The notes under the pieces are model-generated. The model saw nothing but the letters and a program-made list of their open reading frames with translations, was not told the DNA's origin and did not search any database. The translations under genes were made by a program, and so were the position numbers. Shown here one piece after another: positions 55,857 to 64,000 of a stretch of 64,000 bases of DNA; the first letter of the stretch is position 1; every line of letters begins with the position of its first letter. The stretch covers positions 5,972,001 through 6,036,000 of the forward strand of contig NZ_CP050022.2 in NCBI RefSeq assembly GCF_011602485.2. Reading direction: 5' to 3'. This stretch comes from Bradyrhizobium sp. 1(2017) (GTDB lineage: Bacteria; Pseudomonadota; Alphaproteobacteria; Rhizobiales; Xanthobacteraceae).

Positions 55857-56558
55857 CTACCAGCTTTCTCCAAACGGTCGCAATTCGACGTTGAACGACC
55901 ATGCGCTTCGGTCCTGGTGGGCGACGTGCCAGATCTCGTCCGCGATGGCGCGCGGCTTAATGAAGAAATCGTCCGGCCGATCTGGCCAACGTTTCCGTGT
56001 CCACTCCAGGTCGATCACGGCATCGACCACGACGTAAGCGACGTGAACGCCCTGTGGCCCGAGATCGCGCGCCATCGCTTCGGCCAGGATGCGCTGCGCC
56101 GCCTTGGTCGGCGCGAAGCCGGCGAAACCGGCTTTGCCGCGCAGGGCCGAGGTGTTGCCGGTGGCAACGATCGCACCCTTTCCGGCCGTCACCATCGCGG
56201 GGACGAACCGCCGCGCCAAATACAGCAGTCCCATGGTGTTGACCTGGAAATTGCGATTCAGGATCGATGGATCGATCTCGCGAAATGTGCCGAACGCACC
56301 ACCGACGGCGTTGTGGATGACCACGGCGGGATAGCCGAGATCGCGCTCCACGGCCGACCCTACCGCGTCGATCTGCTCGGGATCGGAAACATCGCAGCGG
56401 AATCCTTTCGCGCCCGGCAGTTCCTTCTCAAGGGCAGCGAGACGCTCCTCGTTCCTGGCGAGCAGAGCGAGGCAATAACCACCCTCGGCAAACCGCCTGG
56501 CGAGAGCGGAACCTGTGCCAGGGCCGACACCGGATATCAGGCAGACAGGCGCGGTCAT
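55857..56558 (-). CDS. SDR family oxidoreductase
   Basis: A 233-residue short-chain dehydrogenase with a slightly unusual cofactor loop, SGVGPGTGSALARRF. NAVGGAF takes the place of NNAG. The catalytic Ser is in ATGNTSALRG and the usual YxxxK position reads FAPTKAAQRI, so the active Tyr is replaced by Phe or Ala. This suggests a divergent mechanism or a non-catalytic role; similar atypical SDRs are common beside GST genes. It is the last gene of the minus-strand cluster and lies 30 bases after the GST gene. Confidence 0.85.
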   Translation of the reverse strand: MTAPVCLISGVGPGTGSALARRFAEGGYCLALLARNEERLAALEKELPGAKGFRCDVSDPEQIDAVGSAVERDLGYPAVVIHNAVGGAFGTFREIDPSILNRNFQVNTMGLLYLARRFVPAMVTAGKGAIVATGNTSALRGKAGFAGFAPTKAAQRILAEAMARDLGPQGVHVAYVVVDAVIDLEWTRKRWPDRPDDFFIKPRAIADEIWHVAHQDRSAWSFNVELRPFGESW

Positions 56559-56588
56559 GCGATTAGTCTTCCACGTTCGGCCGGCAGG

Positions 56589-57395
56589 TCAGTTGCCGGC
56601 CTTCGCCAACAGCTTTTCGACGTATGGCTTCAGATCAGGCTGGAAATGCACGTGCTCGACGAGACGAGCGAAATGAGCAAAGGTCCGCGGATACTCATCC
56701 TGCAGAGCCGGATGCAGGATCCTGTCCAGCCCGTGCTTGTGCAATTGCTCGGCCCGCGCATGCTCATTCATGAACAGCGCAAACTCTGCGGCAAAGCAGA
56801 TATCGGCCAACGATAATCCCGTACCCACCAGTGCCTCGCGCCGCGGGGACAACGCCTGTTCGATCCCCGATGCATAGATCGCAAACGCTTCCCTTGCTCG
56901 CGCGTGAACGGCCGCATCGACCGTGCCGCCCGACAGCGCCAGGAGATAGATCTGCGAATCTCGGGCAAACACCAAGCTGACGTCGAGAAAGCTGTCGATC
57001 CTGGACGCCTCATAGGCATCGCGCCCGTAGAGCGTGGACTTCGACTCGCCGAGCCGTGCCACCGCCCGCATGATGCTGTTCGATTCGAAGATCCCGATTT
57101 TGCCATTAGGCCCGAAGGCAGCAGGCACATTGCCGAAGGGTTGCGCTTCCATAAACGCATCGGTCTTGAAGAGTTGCGAACCGGTCAACCCAACCCGACC
57201 GGTTCGCGCCAGCGAAGATAGCGAGACGCGTTCATGCTCCGCCAATGGGCGGGCGTCATAGTCCCATAACCAGTCCCGCAACTCCTTGGGGGGAGCTCCC
57301 CTGACCTCGACCTCCACACCGCAGAACCGCGCTGCGATGGTCACCTTCCAGACCCGGGGGTTCGGCAAGTAGGAGAATATCCGCAACTCAGCCAT
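56589..57395 (-). CDS. Glutathione S-transferase family protein
   Basis: A 268-residue GST. The N-terminal thioredoxin-like domain (about 1-105) begins LRIFSYLPNPRVWKVTIAARFCGVEVEV and holds the glutathione gamma-Glu contact in FESNSIMRAVARLG. The all-helical C-terminal domain includes LVGTGLSLADICFAAEFALFM with the conserved N-capping Asp. A loop of about 30 extra residues (KELRDWLWDYDARPLAEHERVSLS) lies between the first strands, which makes it longer than most. It may conjugate or isomerise an intermediate of the following degradation genes. Confidence 0.88.
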   Translation of the reverse strand: MAELRIFSYLPNPRVWKVTIAARFCGVEVEVRGAPPKELRDWLWDYDARPLAEHERVSLSSLARTGRVGLTGSQLFKTDAFMEAQPFGNVPAAFGPNGKIGIFESNSIMRAVARLGESKSTLYGRDAYEASRIDSFLDVSLVFARDSQIYLLALSGGTVDAAVHARAREAFAIYASGIEQALSPRREALVGTGLSLADICFAAEFALFMNEHARAEQLHKHGLDRILHPALQDEYPRTFAHFARLVEHVHFQPDLKPYVEKLLAKAGN

Positions 57396-57468
57396 GGTGG
57401 ACTCATCCTGATCGTTTCCGGCCCTCGTCGGACCACCTCGAGGCCTGGAACGTCATGCGACAGATGGG

Positions 57469-58668
57469 TTACTCGGAGCTCGCGTCAAGGATCTCACCGA
57501 ACGGTTCCCAGCGGCTCCCGGTCCAGCGCTGAAGCTGCAGTTGCGTCCAGACCATGTTGTTGGTTTCGCTGGTGTTGATCCGGATGCCCGGCAGTGCTGT
57601 CGACAACATGAAGTTCTTCAGCGATTTCGCCTGCTTGAGGACGTTCTCGCGCGAGAGGTCGTCGCCGCATTGCTTGAGGATCTGTTCCAGCAGCATGCCC
57701 TGCTGATAACCGGTCAGATAACTCGTATTGGTGATATCGGAGCCTGCTAGATACCGATCGAAGAAGGCGCGATAGGCCTTGATGGCCTCATCGTCCTTCC
57801 ACCTCTCGTCGTTTGGATCCTTGTTGAAGGTGCCGACGATGACGCCCACTGAATTCTCCAGCCCTGCCGGCTTAATCGTTCCGGCAATCGACGACGACGG
57901 GAAATTGATCAGGATCGTCGGCTTCCACGCCGTCTCGGCCGCCCGACGGATCGCCTGTGCGGCGAACTTGGGCGTGCCCGCGATGAACAGCGCCTGCGCG
58001 CCGGAGCTCTTCAGCGCCACGACCTGCGAGTCGATCGTCGGCTCGGTGACCTCGTAGCTGGCGGTGGCCACGCGCTTGTCGAAATCGGCGCCGAGAACTG
58101 CCTTGAAGGCGCTGACGTAGTCGCGGCCGAGATCGTCATTCTGGTAGAGAATGGCGTATTTCGCCGAGGGCAACGCGCGCATCAGATATTTGGCGTAGAT
58201 CTTCCCTTCGGTGTCATAGCTGACGAGCCCGGTGGTGGTCAGCGGATAGTCCTTGACACTGGTGAACTTGCTCGCGCCAGTGACGATCGCAATCGTCGGC
58301 ACGCGCTTGGCAGCCAGATATTTCGCCACCGCAGTGTTGCCTGCAGTACCGAGCTGGCTGAACATGAACGCGACTTCGTCGCCCTCGACGAGTTTTCGTG
58401 CATGCTCCACCGACTTCGGCGGGCTGTAGGCGTCGTCGAGCATCAGATAGTCGATCTTGCGTCCATTAATGCCGCCGCGCTCGTTGACCGATCGCATATA
58501 CGCCAGCACGCCATGTCCGACCTGGCCGATCGAGGAAGCAGGCCCGCTGAGCGGAAAGATGCCGCCAATCTTGATGCTTGTCCCGGTGACGCCGACCGGA
58601 TCGGCTGCCCAGCAGGGTGCGGCTGCGGCGATCAAGAGTGCACAGGCCAGTCGGATGCTCCTAAACAT
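57469..58668 (-). CDS. Liv-type substrate-binding protein
   Basis: A 399-residue periplasmic binding protein with a Sec signal (SIRLACALLIAAAAPCWA). The ATG at 58668 follows GGAGGAAC; the TTG at 58683 is less likely. The mature region shows TSIKIGGIFPLSGPASSIGQVGHG and the block ERGGINGRKIDYLMLDDAYSPPKSVEHARKLVEG, close to the protein at 32853. That similarity suggests related aromatic or carboxylic ligands. No permease or ATPase gene is present. It lies 73 bases after the Fe-alcohol dehydrogenase. Confidence 0.92.
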   Translation of the reverse strand: MFRSIRLACALLIAAAAPCWAADPVGVTGTSIKIGGIFPLSGPASSIGQVGHGVLAYMRSVNERGGINGRKIDYLMLDDAYSPPKSVEHARKLVEGDEVAFMFSQLGTAGNTAVAKYLAAKRVPTIAIVTGASKFTSVKDYPLTTTGLVSYDTEGKIYAKYLMRALPSAKYAILYQNDDLGRDYVSAFKAVLGADFDKRVATASYEVTEPTIDSQVVALKSSGAQALFIAGTPKFAAQAIRRAAETAWKPTILINFPSSSIAGTIKPAGLENSVGVIVGTFNKDPNDERWKDDEAIKAYRAFFDRYLAGSDITNTSYLTGYQQGMLLEQILKQCGDDLSRENVLKQAKSLKNFMLSTALPGIRINTSETNNMVWTQLQLQRWTGSRWEPFGEILDASSE

Positions 58669-58741
58669 CACGTGTTCCTCCAATGTTGCTTTTGCGCGCG
58701 GCCTTCCGTGCGGCAGGCCGTGATGGACCCTTGGCGCTTCT

Positions 58742-59902
58742 TCAGGCGGCTAATTTGAGAATCTTGACGACGTCCGCGGGCTCACGGATCGGCTGAGGAT
58801 TGGCCCGCGTGAAGATCGAGAGCATTGCGTTCTTGCCGATTAGCTCGAAGCGGTCCTCGGCAACGCCGACGTCCGCGAGCCTCCGTGGCAATCCGAGCTC
58901 CGCGATGAATGTCGCGAAAGCGTCGCTGGCATCCCGTTGCGGTGCGCCAAGCGCCGCTGCGACCAACGTCTGTGCGGCTTCCGTGGCGGGGCGATTGTAT
59001 CGGAGCACGCTTGGCATCATCACGGCCGTGCAGAAATAATGCGGCACGTCGCAGGTCCCACCGAGGACATGGCCGATGGCATGGCTGGCCCCCATCGGAA
59101 CGCGCGACTGCAACCCGAAGGCCGACATCCAGGACCCCAACTGACAGTTCAGGCGCGCCGCTTCATCGTTCGGATTGTCCTTGGTGCGTCGGAGTCCGGC
59201 ATACAGATAGTGCAAGCCCTGCAGGCATACGGCGTTGACGAGCACATTGGGACGGCTGGAGCAGATCGCCTCGATGCCATGGTCCATCGCGCGCGTGCCG
59301 GACCCGAGCCAGAGTTTCTCGGGCGTGTATTTCGTGATCGCTGGATCGAGGATGATGCTTCGCGGCATCATCATCGGATGATTGAAAATCTGCTTCAGCT
59401 TGCGGCCGGTGTCGGTGACCAGCGCACCCGAATTGTATTCGCCGCCGGAGAGCGTGCTCGGGATGGCGATCATGCGTACCTTCGGAGCCCGGAACGGCCC
59501 GAAGCGGCGATCCGGCGTGGTCTCGAATCCATCGAGCCCCATCGGCTCAAAGATCTCGTGCTCCATGCACATCAGCACGATCTTTGTCGCGTCGACCACC
59601 GAGCCCCCGCCGATTGCAACGACCAGGTCGGCCTGAGCGTCCTTGGCCTGCCGGGCGATCTGCGTGACCACGTCCCGGGTCGTGTGCTGCGGTACGCCGT
59701 CAAAGGTCGCGGCATGGCGCGCACCGAGCGCCGTCCGGATCTTCTCGATCTCGTCAGTCGTGGTGTTGAGCGTGCGGCTCGCGATCAGATAGACACGCTT
59801 GGCACCCAGCCGCTCGGCCTCCTCTCGCAACGCCTCAGCCGCGGGCTCGCCGTAGATCACGGATTCCATAGTGGGGTATTGATGGCTACCTACGACAGGC
59901 AT
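58742..59902 (-). CDS. Iron-containing alcohol dehydrogenase (maleylacetate-reductase-like)
   Basis: A 386-residue group III dehydrogenase. The cofactor motif IGGGSVVDATK lies near residue 97. The metal ligands are seen in GSGTRAMDHGIEAICS (Asp/His) and MGASHAIGHVLGGTCDVPH (His residues near 270 and 284). The family includes maleylacetate reductases, which complete ring-cleavage pathways. The region TLSGGEYNSGALV resembles that group. Adjacent genes for a binding protein, nitronate monooxygenase and beta-oxidation enzymes support a catabolic role. Confidence 0.9.
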   Translation of the reverse strand: MPVVGSHQYPTMESVIYGEPAAEALREEAERLGAKRVYLIASRTLNTTTDEIEKIRTALGARHAATFDGVPQHTTRDVVTQIARQAKDAQADLVVAIGGGSVVDATKIVLMCMEHEIFEPMGLDGFETTPDRRFGPFRAPKVRMIAIPSTLSGGEYNSGALVTDTGRKLKQIFNHPMMMPRSIILDPAITKYTPEKLWLGSGTRAMDHGIEAICSSRPNVLVNAVCLQGLHYLYAGLRRTKDNPNDEAARLNCQLGSWMSAFGLQSRVPMGASHAIGHVLGGTCDVPHYFCTAVMMPSVLRYNRPATEAAQTLVAAALGAPQRDASDAFATFIAELGLPRRLADVGVAEDRFELIGKNAMLSIFTRANPQPIREPADVVKILKLAA

Positions 59903-59998
59903 GCTCTTCCTCCCTGATGTTCTATTCTCTGCACCGCTGCGGCGTCAGCATCGCGACGCCGTCAGCCACCCGGTCTTGTGCTCGTATCTCGCCCTTCA

Positions 59999-61009
59999 TC
60001 AGGCGACCGCACGGGCCCGCTGCGTCTCGACCTTGCCGTCGAGGAAACCGGTCAACCGCTGGCGGATGATCGCCTCCGCTTCCGCCATGATGCGGTCGAT
60101 CAGTTCCTTGACCGTCGGGATGTCGTGGATCAGTCCGACCACCATGCCGCAGCTCCAGGCCCCGGCATCCATCTCGCCATCGACCATCACCTTCGGATAG
60201 ACGCCGGTCACCTGCTCGAGGATGTCGTCGATTTTCAGACCTGCGCCCTTCTCGCGCTCGATCTCGAGCAATTCGCTGACGCCCTTGTTCTTCAGCACGC
60301 GCTCGGTGTTGCGCAGGGCGCGCATCACCAGCACGGTGTCGAGCTCGGTCGCCTTGACCAGCGTCTGCTTCACGTTGTCGTGGACCGGCGCTTCCTTGGT
60401 GGCGACAAAGCGCGTGCCCATGTTCATGCCGGCCGCACCCATTGCGAGCGCGCCGACAAGACTGCGTCCGTCCGCCATGCCGCCGGAGGCCACGAACGGG
60501 ATCTTCAGTTCGTCCGCCGCCCGCGGCAGCAGGATCATGTTCGGGATGTCATCCTCGCCGGGATGACCGCCGCATTCAAAACCGTCGACACTGACGGCGT
60601 CGCAGCCGATCTTCTCGGCCTTCAGCGAATGGCGCACCGAGGTGCATTTGTGGATCACCCTGATGCCCGCCGCCTTGAGCGCCGGCATATAGGCCTCCGG
60701 GCTACGGCCCGCGGTCTCGACCGCCTTGATTCCGCCCTCGCGAATCGCGGCAATGTATTCCGGATAGGGTGGGGCCGACAGCGTCGGCAGGAAGGTGAGG
60801 TTTACGCCGAATGGCTTGTCGGTCATGTCGCGGCAGCGCGCGATCTCCTTGGCGAGGAGTTCCGGCGTCCTCTGGGTCAGGCCCGTGATGATGCCGAGAC
60901 CGCCGGCATTCGACACGGCCGCAGCCATCTCGGCGAAGCCGACATAGTGCATGCCGCCCTGGATGATCGGATGCTGGATGCCGAACAGTTCGGTTATTGC
61001 TGTCTTCAC
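59999..61009 (-). CDS. Nitronate monooxygenase family protein
   Basis: A 336-residue TIM-barrel flavoprotein. The start is a GTG at 61009, seven bases after GGAG; the ORF continues upstream to 61237 only as noise over the thiolase gene. The N terminus TELFGIQHPIIQGGMHYVGFAEMAAAVSNAGGLGIITG is typical. FMN is held by the SVDGFECGGHPGE and PFVASGGMADGRSLVGALAMGAAGMNMGTRFVATKE loops. Members oxidise alkyl nitronates, but several in such loci act as enoyl or quinone reductases. It lies 20 bases after the thiolase gene. Confidence 0.88.
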   Translation of the reverse strand: MKTAITELFGIQHPIIQGGMHYVGFAEMAAAVSNAGGLGIITGLTQRTPELLAKEIARCRDMTDKPFGVNLTFLPTLSAPPYPEYIAAIREGGIKAVETAGRSPEAYMPALKAAGIRVIHKCTSVRHSLKAEKIGCDAVSVDGFECGGHPGEDDIPNMILLPRAADELKIPFVASGGMADGRSLVGALAMGAAGMNMGTRFVATKEAPVHDNVKQTLVKATELDTVLVMRALRNTERVLKNKGVSELLEIEREKGAGLKIDDILEQVTGVYPKVMVDGEMDAGAWSCGMVVGLIHDIPTVKELIDRIMAEAEAIIRQRLTGFLDGKVETQRARAVA

Positions 61010-61029
61010 GTGAATACTCCGTCTTCCGA

Positions 61030-62217
61030 TCAGTGGACGATTTCGAACAGACCGGCCGCACCCATGCCGCCGCCGATGCACATGGTCACCACGCCGTATT
61101 TCGCCTTGCGCCGCCGGCCTTCGATCAGGATATGCCCCGTAAGCCGCGCGCCGGTCATGCCATAGGGATGACCGATCGCGATCGAGCCGCCGTTGACGTT
61201 GAGCTTGCTGGGATCGATGCCGAGCTTGTCGCGGCAATAGATCACCTGAACCGCATAGGCCTCGTTGAGCTCCCAGAGATCGATGTCATCGAACTTGAGG
61301 TTGTGACGTTTGAGGAGCCTCGGGATCGCAGCGACCGGGCCGACGCCCATCTCGTCGGGCTCGACGCCGGCGGCAACGAAGCCGCGGAAGATGCCGAGCG
61401 GCTTCAAGCCCTTCTGCGCCGCGATCTTGTCGCTCATGATCACGCAGGCGGAGGCGCCATCGGAGAGCTGGCTGGCATTGCCTGCGCTGATGGTCTTGCC
61501 CTCGAACACAGGCTTGATCTTTGCAAGGCCCTCGGCGGTCGTGTCCGGACGCGGGCCCTCGTCCTTCGACAAGGTCACCTGCTGATACGTCACGTCCCTG
61601 GTGTCCTTGTCGACCAAGGCCATCTTGGTCGTGATCGGTACGATCTCGTCGTTGAAACGACCGCCCTGCCGCGCCGCGCCGACCCGGCGCTGGCATTCGA
61701 GGCTGTATTCGTCTTGCTGGTCGCGGCCGATCTTGTAACGCTCGGCGACCACTTCGGCCGTCTCCAGCATCGACATGTACATCTCTGGCTTCATCGTCAT
61801 GAGATCCTGATCGATGGCATGGAACTTGTTCATGTGATCGTTCTGCACCAGGCTGATCGACTCGATGCCCCCGCCGATGGCGATCTCGACGCCGTCGAGC
61901 ATCACCGAACGCGCAGCCACCGCAATCGCCTGCAGACCGGAAGCACACTGGCGGTCGATCGTGGTGCCGGCCACGGTGACCGGAAGGCCGGCGCGGATCG
62001 CACCCTTGCGGGCGACGTTCATCACCATGGTGCCCTGCTGCATGGCGCAGCCCATCACCACGTCCTCGACCTCGCCGGGCGCTATGCCCGCACGCTTCAC
62101 GGCCTCGGCCATCACGTGGCCTGCCAGGGTCGGACCATCGGTGTTGTTGAGCGCGCCGCGGTAGGCCTTGCCGACGCCGGTGCGCGCGGTCGAAACGATC
62201 ACTGCTTCAGTCGTCAT
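61030..62217 (-). CDS. Acetyl-CoA acyltransferase (thiolase)
   Basis: A 395-residue thiolase. I chose the ATG at 62217 with an AGAGAGG site upstream. The nucleophile Cys is in [13 protein letters not shown] near 88, the base His in [16 protein letters not shown] near 352, and the second Cys in [17 protein letters not shown] near 380. It performs the last cleavage of beta-oxidation, releasing acetyl-CoA from a 3-oxoacyl-CoA. It lies between the two acyl-CoA dehydrogenases (upstream) and nitronate monooxygenase, in one tightly packed operon. Confidence 0.95.
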   Translation of the reverse strand: MTTEAVIVSTARTGVGKAYRGALNNTDGPTLAGHVMAEAVKRAGIAPGEVEDVVMGCAMQQGTMVMNVARKGAIRAGLPVTVAGTTIDRQCASGLQAIAVAARSVMLDGVEIAIGGGIESISLVQNDHMNKFHAIDQDLMTMKPEMYMSMLETAEVVAERYKIGRDQQDEYSLECQRRVGAARQGGRFNDEIVPITTKMALVDKDTRDVTYQQVTLSKDEGPRPDTTAEGLAKIKPVFEGKTISAGNASQLSDGASACVIMSDKIAAQKGLKPLGIFRGFVAAGVEPDEMGVGPVAAIPRLLKRHNLKFDDIDLWELNEAYAVQVIYCRDKLGIDPSKLNVNGGSIAIGHPYGMTGARLTGHILIEGRRRKAKYGVVTMCIGGGMGAAGLFEIVH

Positions 62218-62230
62218 GTCTGCCTCTCTG

Positions 62231-63361
62231 CTAGGCGGCCGCATCGAACTGCGCGTAGCGCAGCAGGTGAAAGGCGGGATCGCCGAACTGGATGTTGATG
62301 GAGGAAATCCGCTTGAAATAATGTCCGACGTTCAATTCGTCAGTCATGCCCATGCCGCCATGCAGTTGCACCGCCTGGTCGGCGATGAACTTGCCGGCAT
62401 AGCCAATCTTCGACTTGGCGCCCGACGCGAGACGCGACACGCCAGCCTCGCCTGCATCAAGGCTGAGCGTGAGATGCTGCATCAATGAAAGCGCTTCCTG
62501 ATGCGCGATGAACATGTCGACCATCCGATGCTGCAGCACCTGGAAAGAGCCGATCGTCGTGCCGAACTGCTTGCGGGTCTTGGAATAGTCCAGCGTCGCG
62601 GCATTCAATTCAGCCAGCGCACCGACCGCCTCGGCGCAGAGCGCGCCGATGGCACGGTCGCGGCAGGCCTCCAGCGCGGCCACACCCTCGCCCTCTTCGC
62701 CCAGCAACTGACCGGCAACACCGCGCAGGCTGATCTCGGCCGCGCGTCGGCCGTCGATCGTCCTGAAGCTCTGCAGATTGAGGTTGGCGGCGCGGCGATC
62801 GACCACGAACAGGCTGACGCCGCCGCGATCGCGCTGCTGGCCGGACGTGCGCGCCGAGACGATCAGATAATCCGCCCAGGGCGCGGCGACAACCGCGGTC
62901 TTTTGGCCGGTCAGCATATAGCCGTTACCCTCGCGCCGAGCAGTGGTTGTGACGTTGGCGAGATCGAAGCGCGACTTCTTCTCGGTCCAGGCGAGCGCCC
63001 AGGTCGTAGTGCCAGCAATGATGTCCGGAATGAAGCCGTGTTTCTGTTCGGCGGAACCGGTACGCTCGAGCAGACCGCCGGCGAGCACAACGGTCTCGAC
63101 GAAGGGCTCGACCACGAGATGACGGCCGAACTCCTGCATGATGATCATGGTCGACAGCGGACCGCCGCCGAGACCGCCGACGTCCTCGGAGAACGGCGCC
63201 GCCAGCAGGCCGAGCTCGGCAAATGACTGCCATTGACTGTGGCTGTACCCCTCCTGGCTCGCGAGGTTCTTGCGCCGCGCATCGAAATCGTACTGGTCGC
63301 GCAGCAGGCGCTGGATGCTGGATCGGAGCAGCTCCTGCTCTTCCGTGAACTGGATATCCAT
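62231..63361 (-). CDS. Acyl-CoA dehydrogenase
   Basis: A 376-residue dehydrogenase. The N-terminal helical domain starts [19 protein letters not shown]. The FAD-binding middle part includes [18 protein letters not shown]. The C-terminal helices end in [21 protein letters not shown], where the glycine-rich segment helps to bind FAD. It differs from typical short-chain enzymes in the flavin loop (AWTEKKS instead of TEPxxGSD), a pattern seen in the paired ACAD subunits of sterol and cyclic-acid degradation. It follows another ACAD gene by 25 bases, so the two may form a heteromer. Confidence 0.92.
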   Translation of the reverse strand: MDIQFTEEQELLRSSIQRLLRDQYDFDARRKNLASQEGYSHSQWQSFAELGLLAAPFSEDVGGLGGGPLSTMIIMQEFGRHLVVEPFVETVVLAGGLLERTGSAEQKHGFIPDIIAGTTTWALAWTEKKSRFDLANVTTTARREGNGYMLTGQKTAVVAAPWADYLIVSARTSGQQRDRGGVSLFVVDRRAANLNLQSFRTIDGRRAAEISLRGVAGQLLGEEGEGVAALEACRDRAIGALCAEAVGALAELNAATLDYSKTRKQFGTTIGSFQVLQHRMVDMFIAHQEALSLMQHLTLSLDAGEAGVSRLASGAKSKIGYAGKFIADQAVQLHGGMGMTDELNVGHYFKRISSINIQFGDPAFHLLRYAQFDAAA

Positions 63362-63386
63362 CCGATTCCTCCCGTGTTACTGTTCG

Positions 63387-64000
63387 CTAGAGACCGAGCA
63401 CGGCCTTGGCGATGATGTTGCGCTGGATCTCGTTCGATCCGCCGTAGATGGAGAGCTTGCGCGAGTTCAGGTACTTCTCCGACGCGGTGTGACCATAGTC
63501 CGGTCCCGGCATGAAGTGGTTGGCGCTCATCGGATGCTCGCGAATTGCCAGCCCGTAATTGCCTATTGCGCGATGCGTCAGCTCGGTGATGTCCTGGAAT
63601 ATCTCGGTGCCACGGATCTTGAACAGCGAGGCCGCCGGCCCCGGATCGAGACCGCGGGCCATCTGGGCGACGACGCGCAGCTCGGTTGCTTCCAGCGCCA
63701 GCACATCGAGCTCGATGCGGGCGATGTCCCTGACAAATTCGGTATGCGCCGGATCGTCTGCGGGAATCTCCGCCTTCACGATCCTCTTCAGCTTCTCGAT
63801 ATAGCGCGTCGAGCGGCCGATGCCGGCCATGCTGGTGCGCTCATTGCCGAGCAGGAATTTGGCGTAGGTCCAGCCCTTGTTCTCCTCGCCGATCAGGTTT
63901 TCGACGGGAACGCGGACGTTTTCAAGGAAGACGTCATTGACTTCATGGGCGCCGTCGATGGTGATGATCGGACGCACGGTGACGCCCGGTGACTTCATGT
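63387..64000 (-). CDS. Acyl-CoA dehydrogenase, C-terminal part (5' end outside the window)
   Basis: The frame is open to the window edge, so only the C-terminal 200 residues are seen. VTVRPIITIDGAHEVNDVFLENVRVPVENLIGEENKGWTYAKFLLGNERTS is the canonical middle-to-C-terminal stretch, and IYGGSNEIQRNIIAKAVLGL is the classical ending. This copy keeps the usual ending that the companion gene lacks, which fits an alpha/beta pair of a heterotetrameric ACAD. It is the most upstream visible gene of the operon; the promoter and further genes lie beyond the window. Confidence 0.9.
   Translation of the reverse strand, partial: MKSPGVTVRPIITIDGAHEVNDVFLENVRVPVENLIGEENKGWTYAKFLLGNERTSMAGIGRSTRYIEKLKRIVKAEIPADDPAHTEFVRDIARIELDVLALEATELRVVAQMARGLDPGPAASLFKIRGTEIFQDITELTHRAIGNYGLAIREHPMSANHFMPGPDYGHTASEKYLNSRKLSIYGGSNEIQRNIIAKAVLGL

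Overview
The window is GC-rich, densely coded alphaproteobacterial DNA. Gene content suggests Bradyrhizobium or a close relative in the Nitrobacteraceae: many Liv-type ABC transporters with paralogous binding proteins, Bug-type receptors, DUF1254/DUF1214 proteins, MmgE/PrpD proteins, and a small SANT/Myb-like protein typical of that group. No rRNA or complete tRNA gene is seen. It reads as an accessory, catabolism-rich stretch.

Layout. (1) 1-8.8 kb, minus strand: two small genes, a 1891-residue secreted-type protein (dimethylformamidase-beta-like domain, then four DUF4082 and four cadherin-like repeats) and a COG0523 GTPase. (2) 9-24 kb: a divergent catabolic locus. An MmgE/PrpD - CMD - metallo-beta-lactamase operon faces a 12-kb plus-strand operon with a dehydrogenase, a second MmgE/PrpD, a Liv-type importer with a fused permease-ATPase and two binding proteins, a second CMD, two SDRs, a GntR/FCD regulator and a Bug receptor. 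A GntR-like palindrome lies between the divergent promoters. (3) 24.3-31.4 kb: a SphA-like outer-membrane protein, then a minus-strand run of HlyD/DUF3302 and DUF1254/DUF1214 genes containing three gene remnants, one an internally deleted sulfatase next to an apparently intact formylglycine-generating enzyme. (4) 31.8-39.3 kb: an AraC regulator and a MarR-linked Rieske oxygenase locus with three copies of one palindrome in its promoters. (5) 39.5-46.7 kb: MFS transporter, isochorismatase-like hydrolase, catalase, HD hydrolase, GlxA-type regulator, cytochrome c and a DUF1348 protein. (6) 46.8-54.1 kb: a histidine kinase paired with a winged-helix/NB-ARC/TPR regulator, Dps, cytochrome c and a gluconate-dehydrogenase-like GMC oxidoreductase pair. 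(7) 54.1-55.9 kb: a frameshifted tyrosine recombinase beside the 3' half of a tRNA-Lys(CTT), a likely scar of integration. (8) 55.9-64 kb, minus strand: SDR, GST, binding protein, Fe-alcohol dehydrogenase, nitronate monooxygenase, thiolase and two acyl-CoA dehydrogenases, the last cut by the window end.

The genes appear to work as separate uptake-plus-degradation modules, each with its own binding protein, and two of them with a local regulator and matching operator-like palindromes. The best candidates for something undescribed are the locus in (2) and the regulon in (4). No substrate can be assigned from sequence alone.
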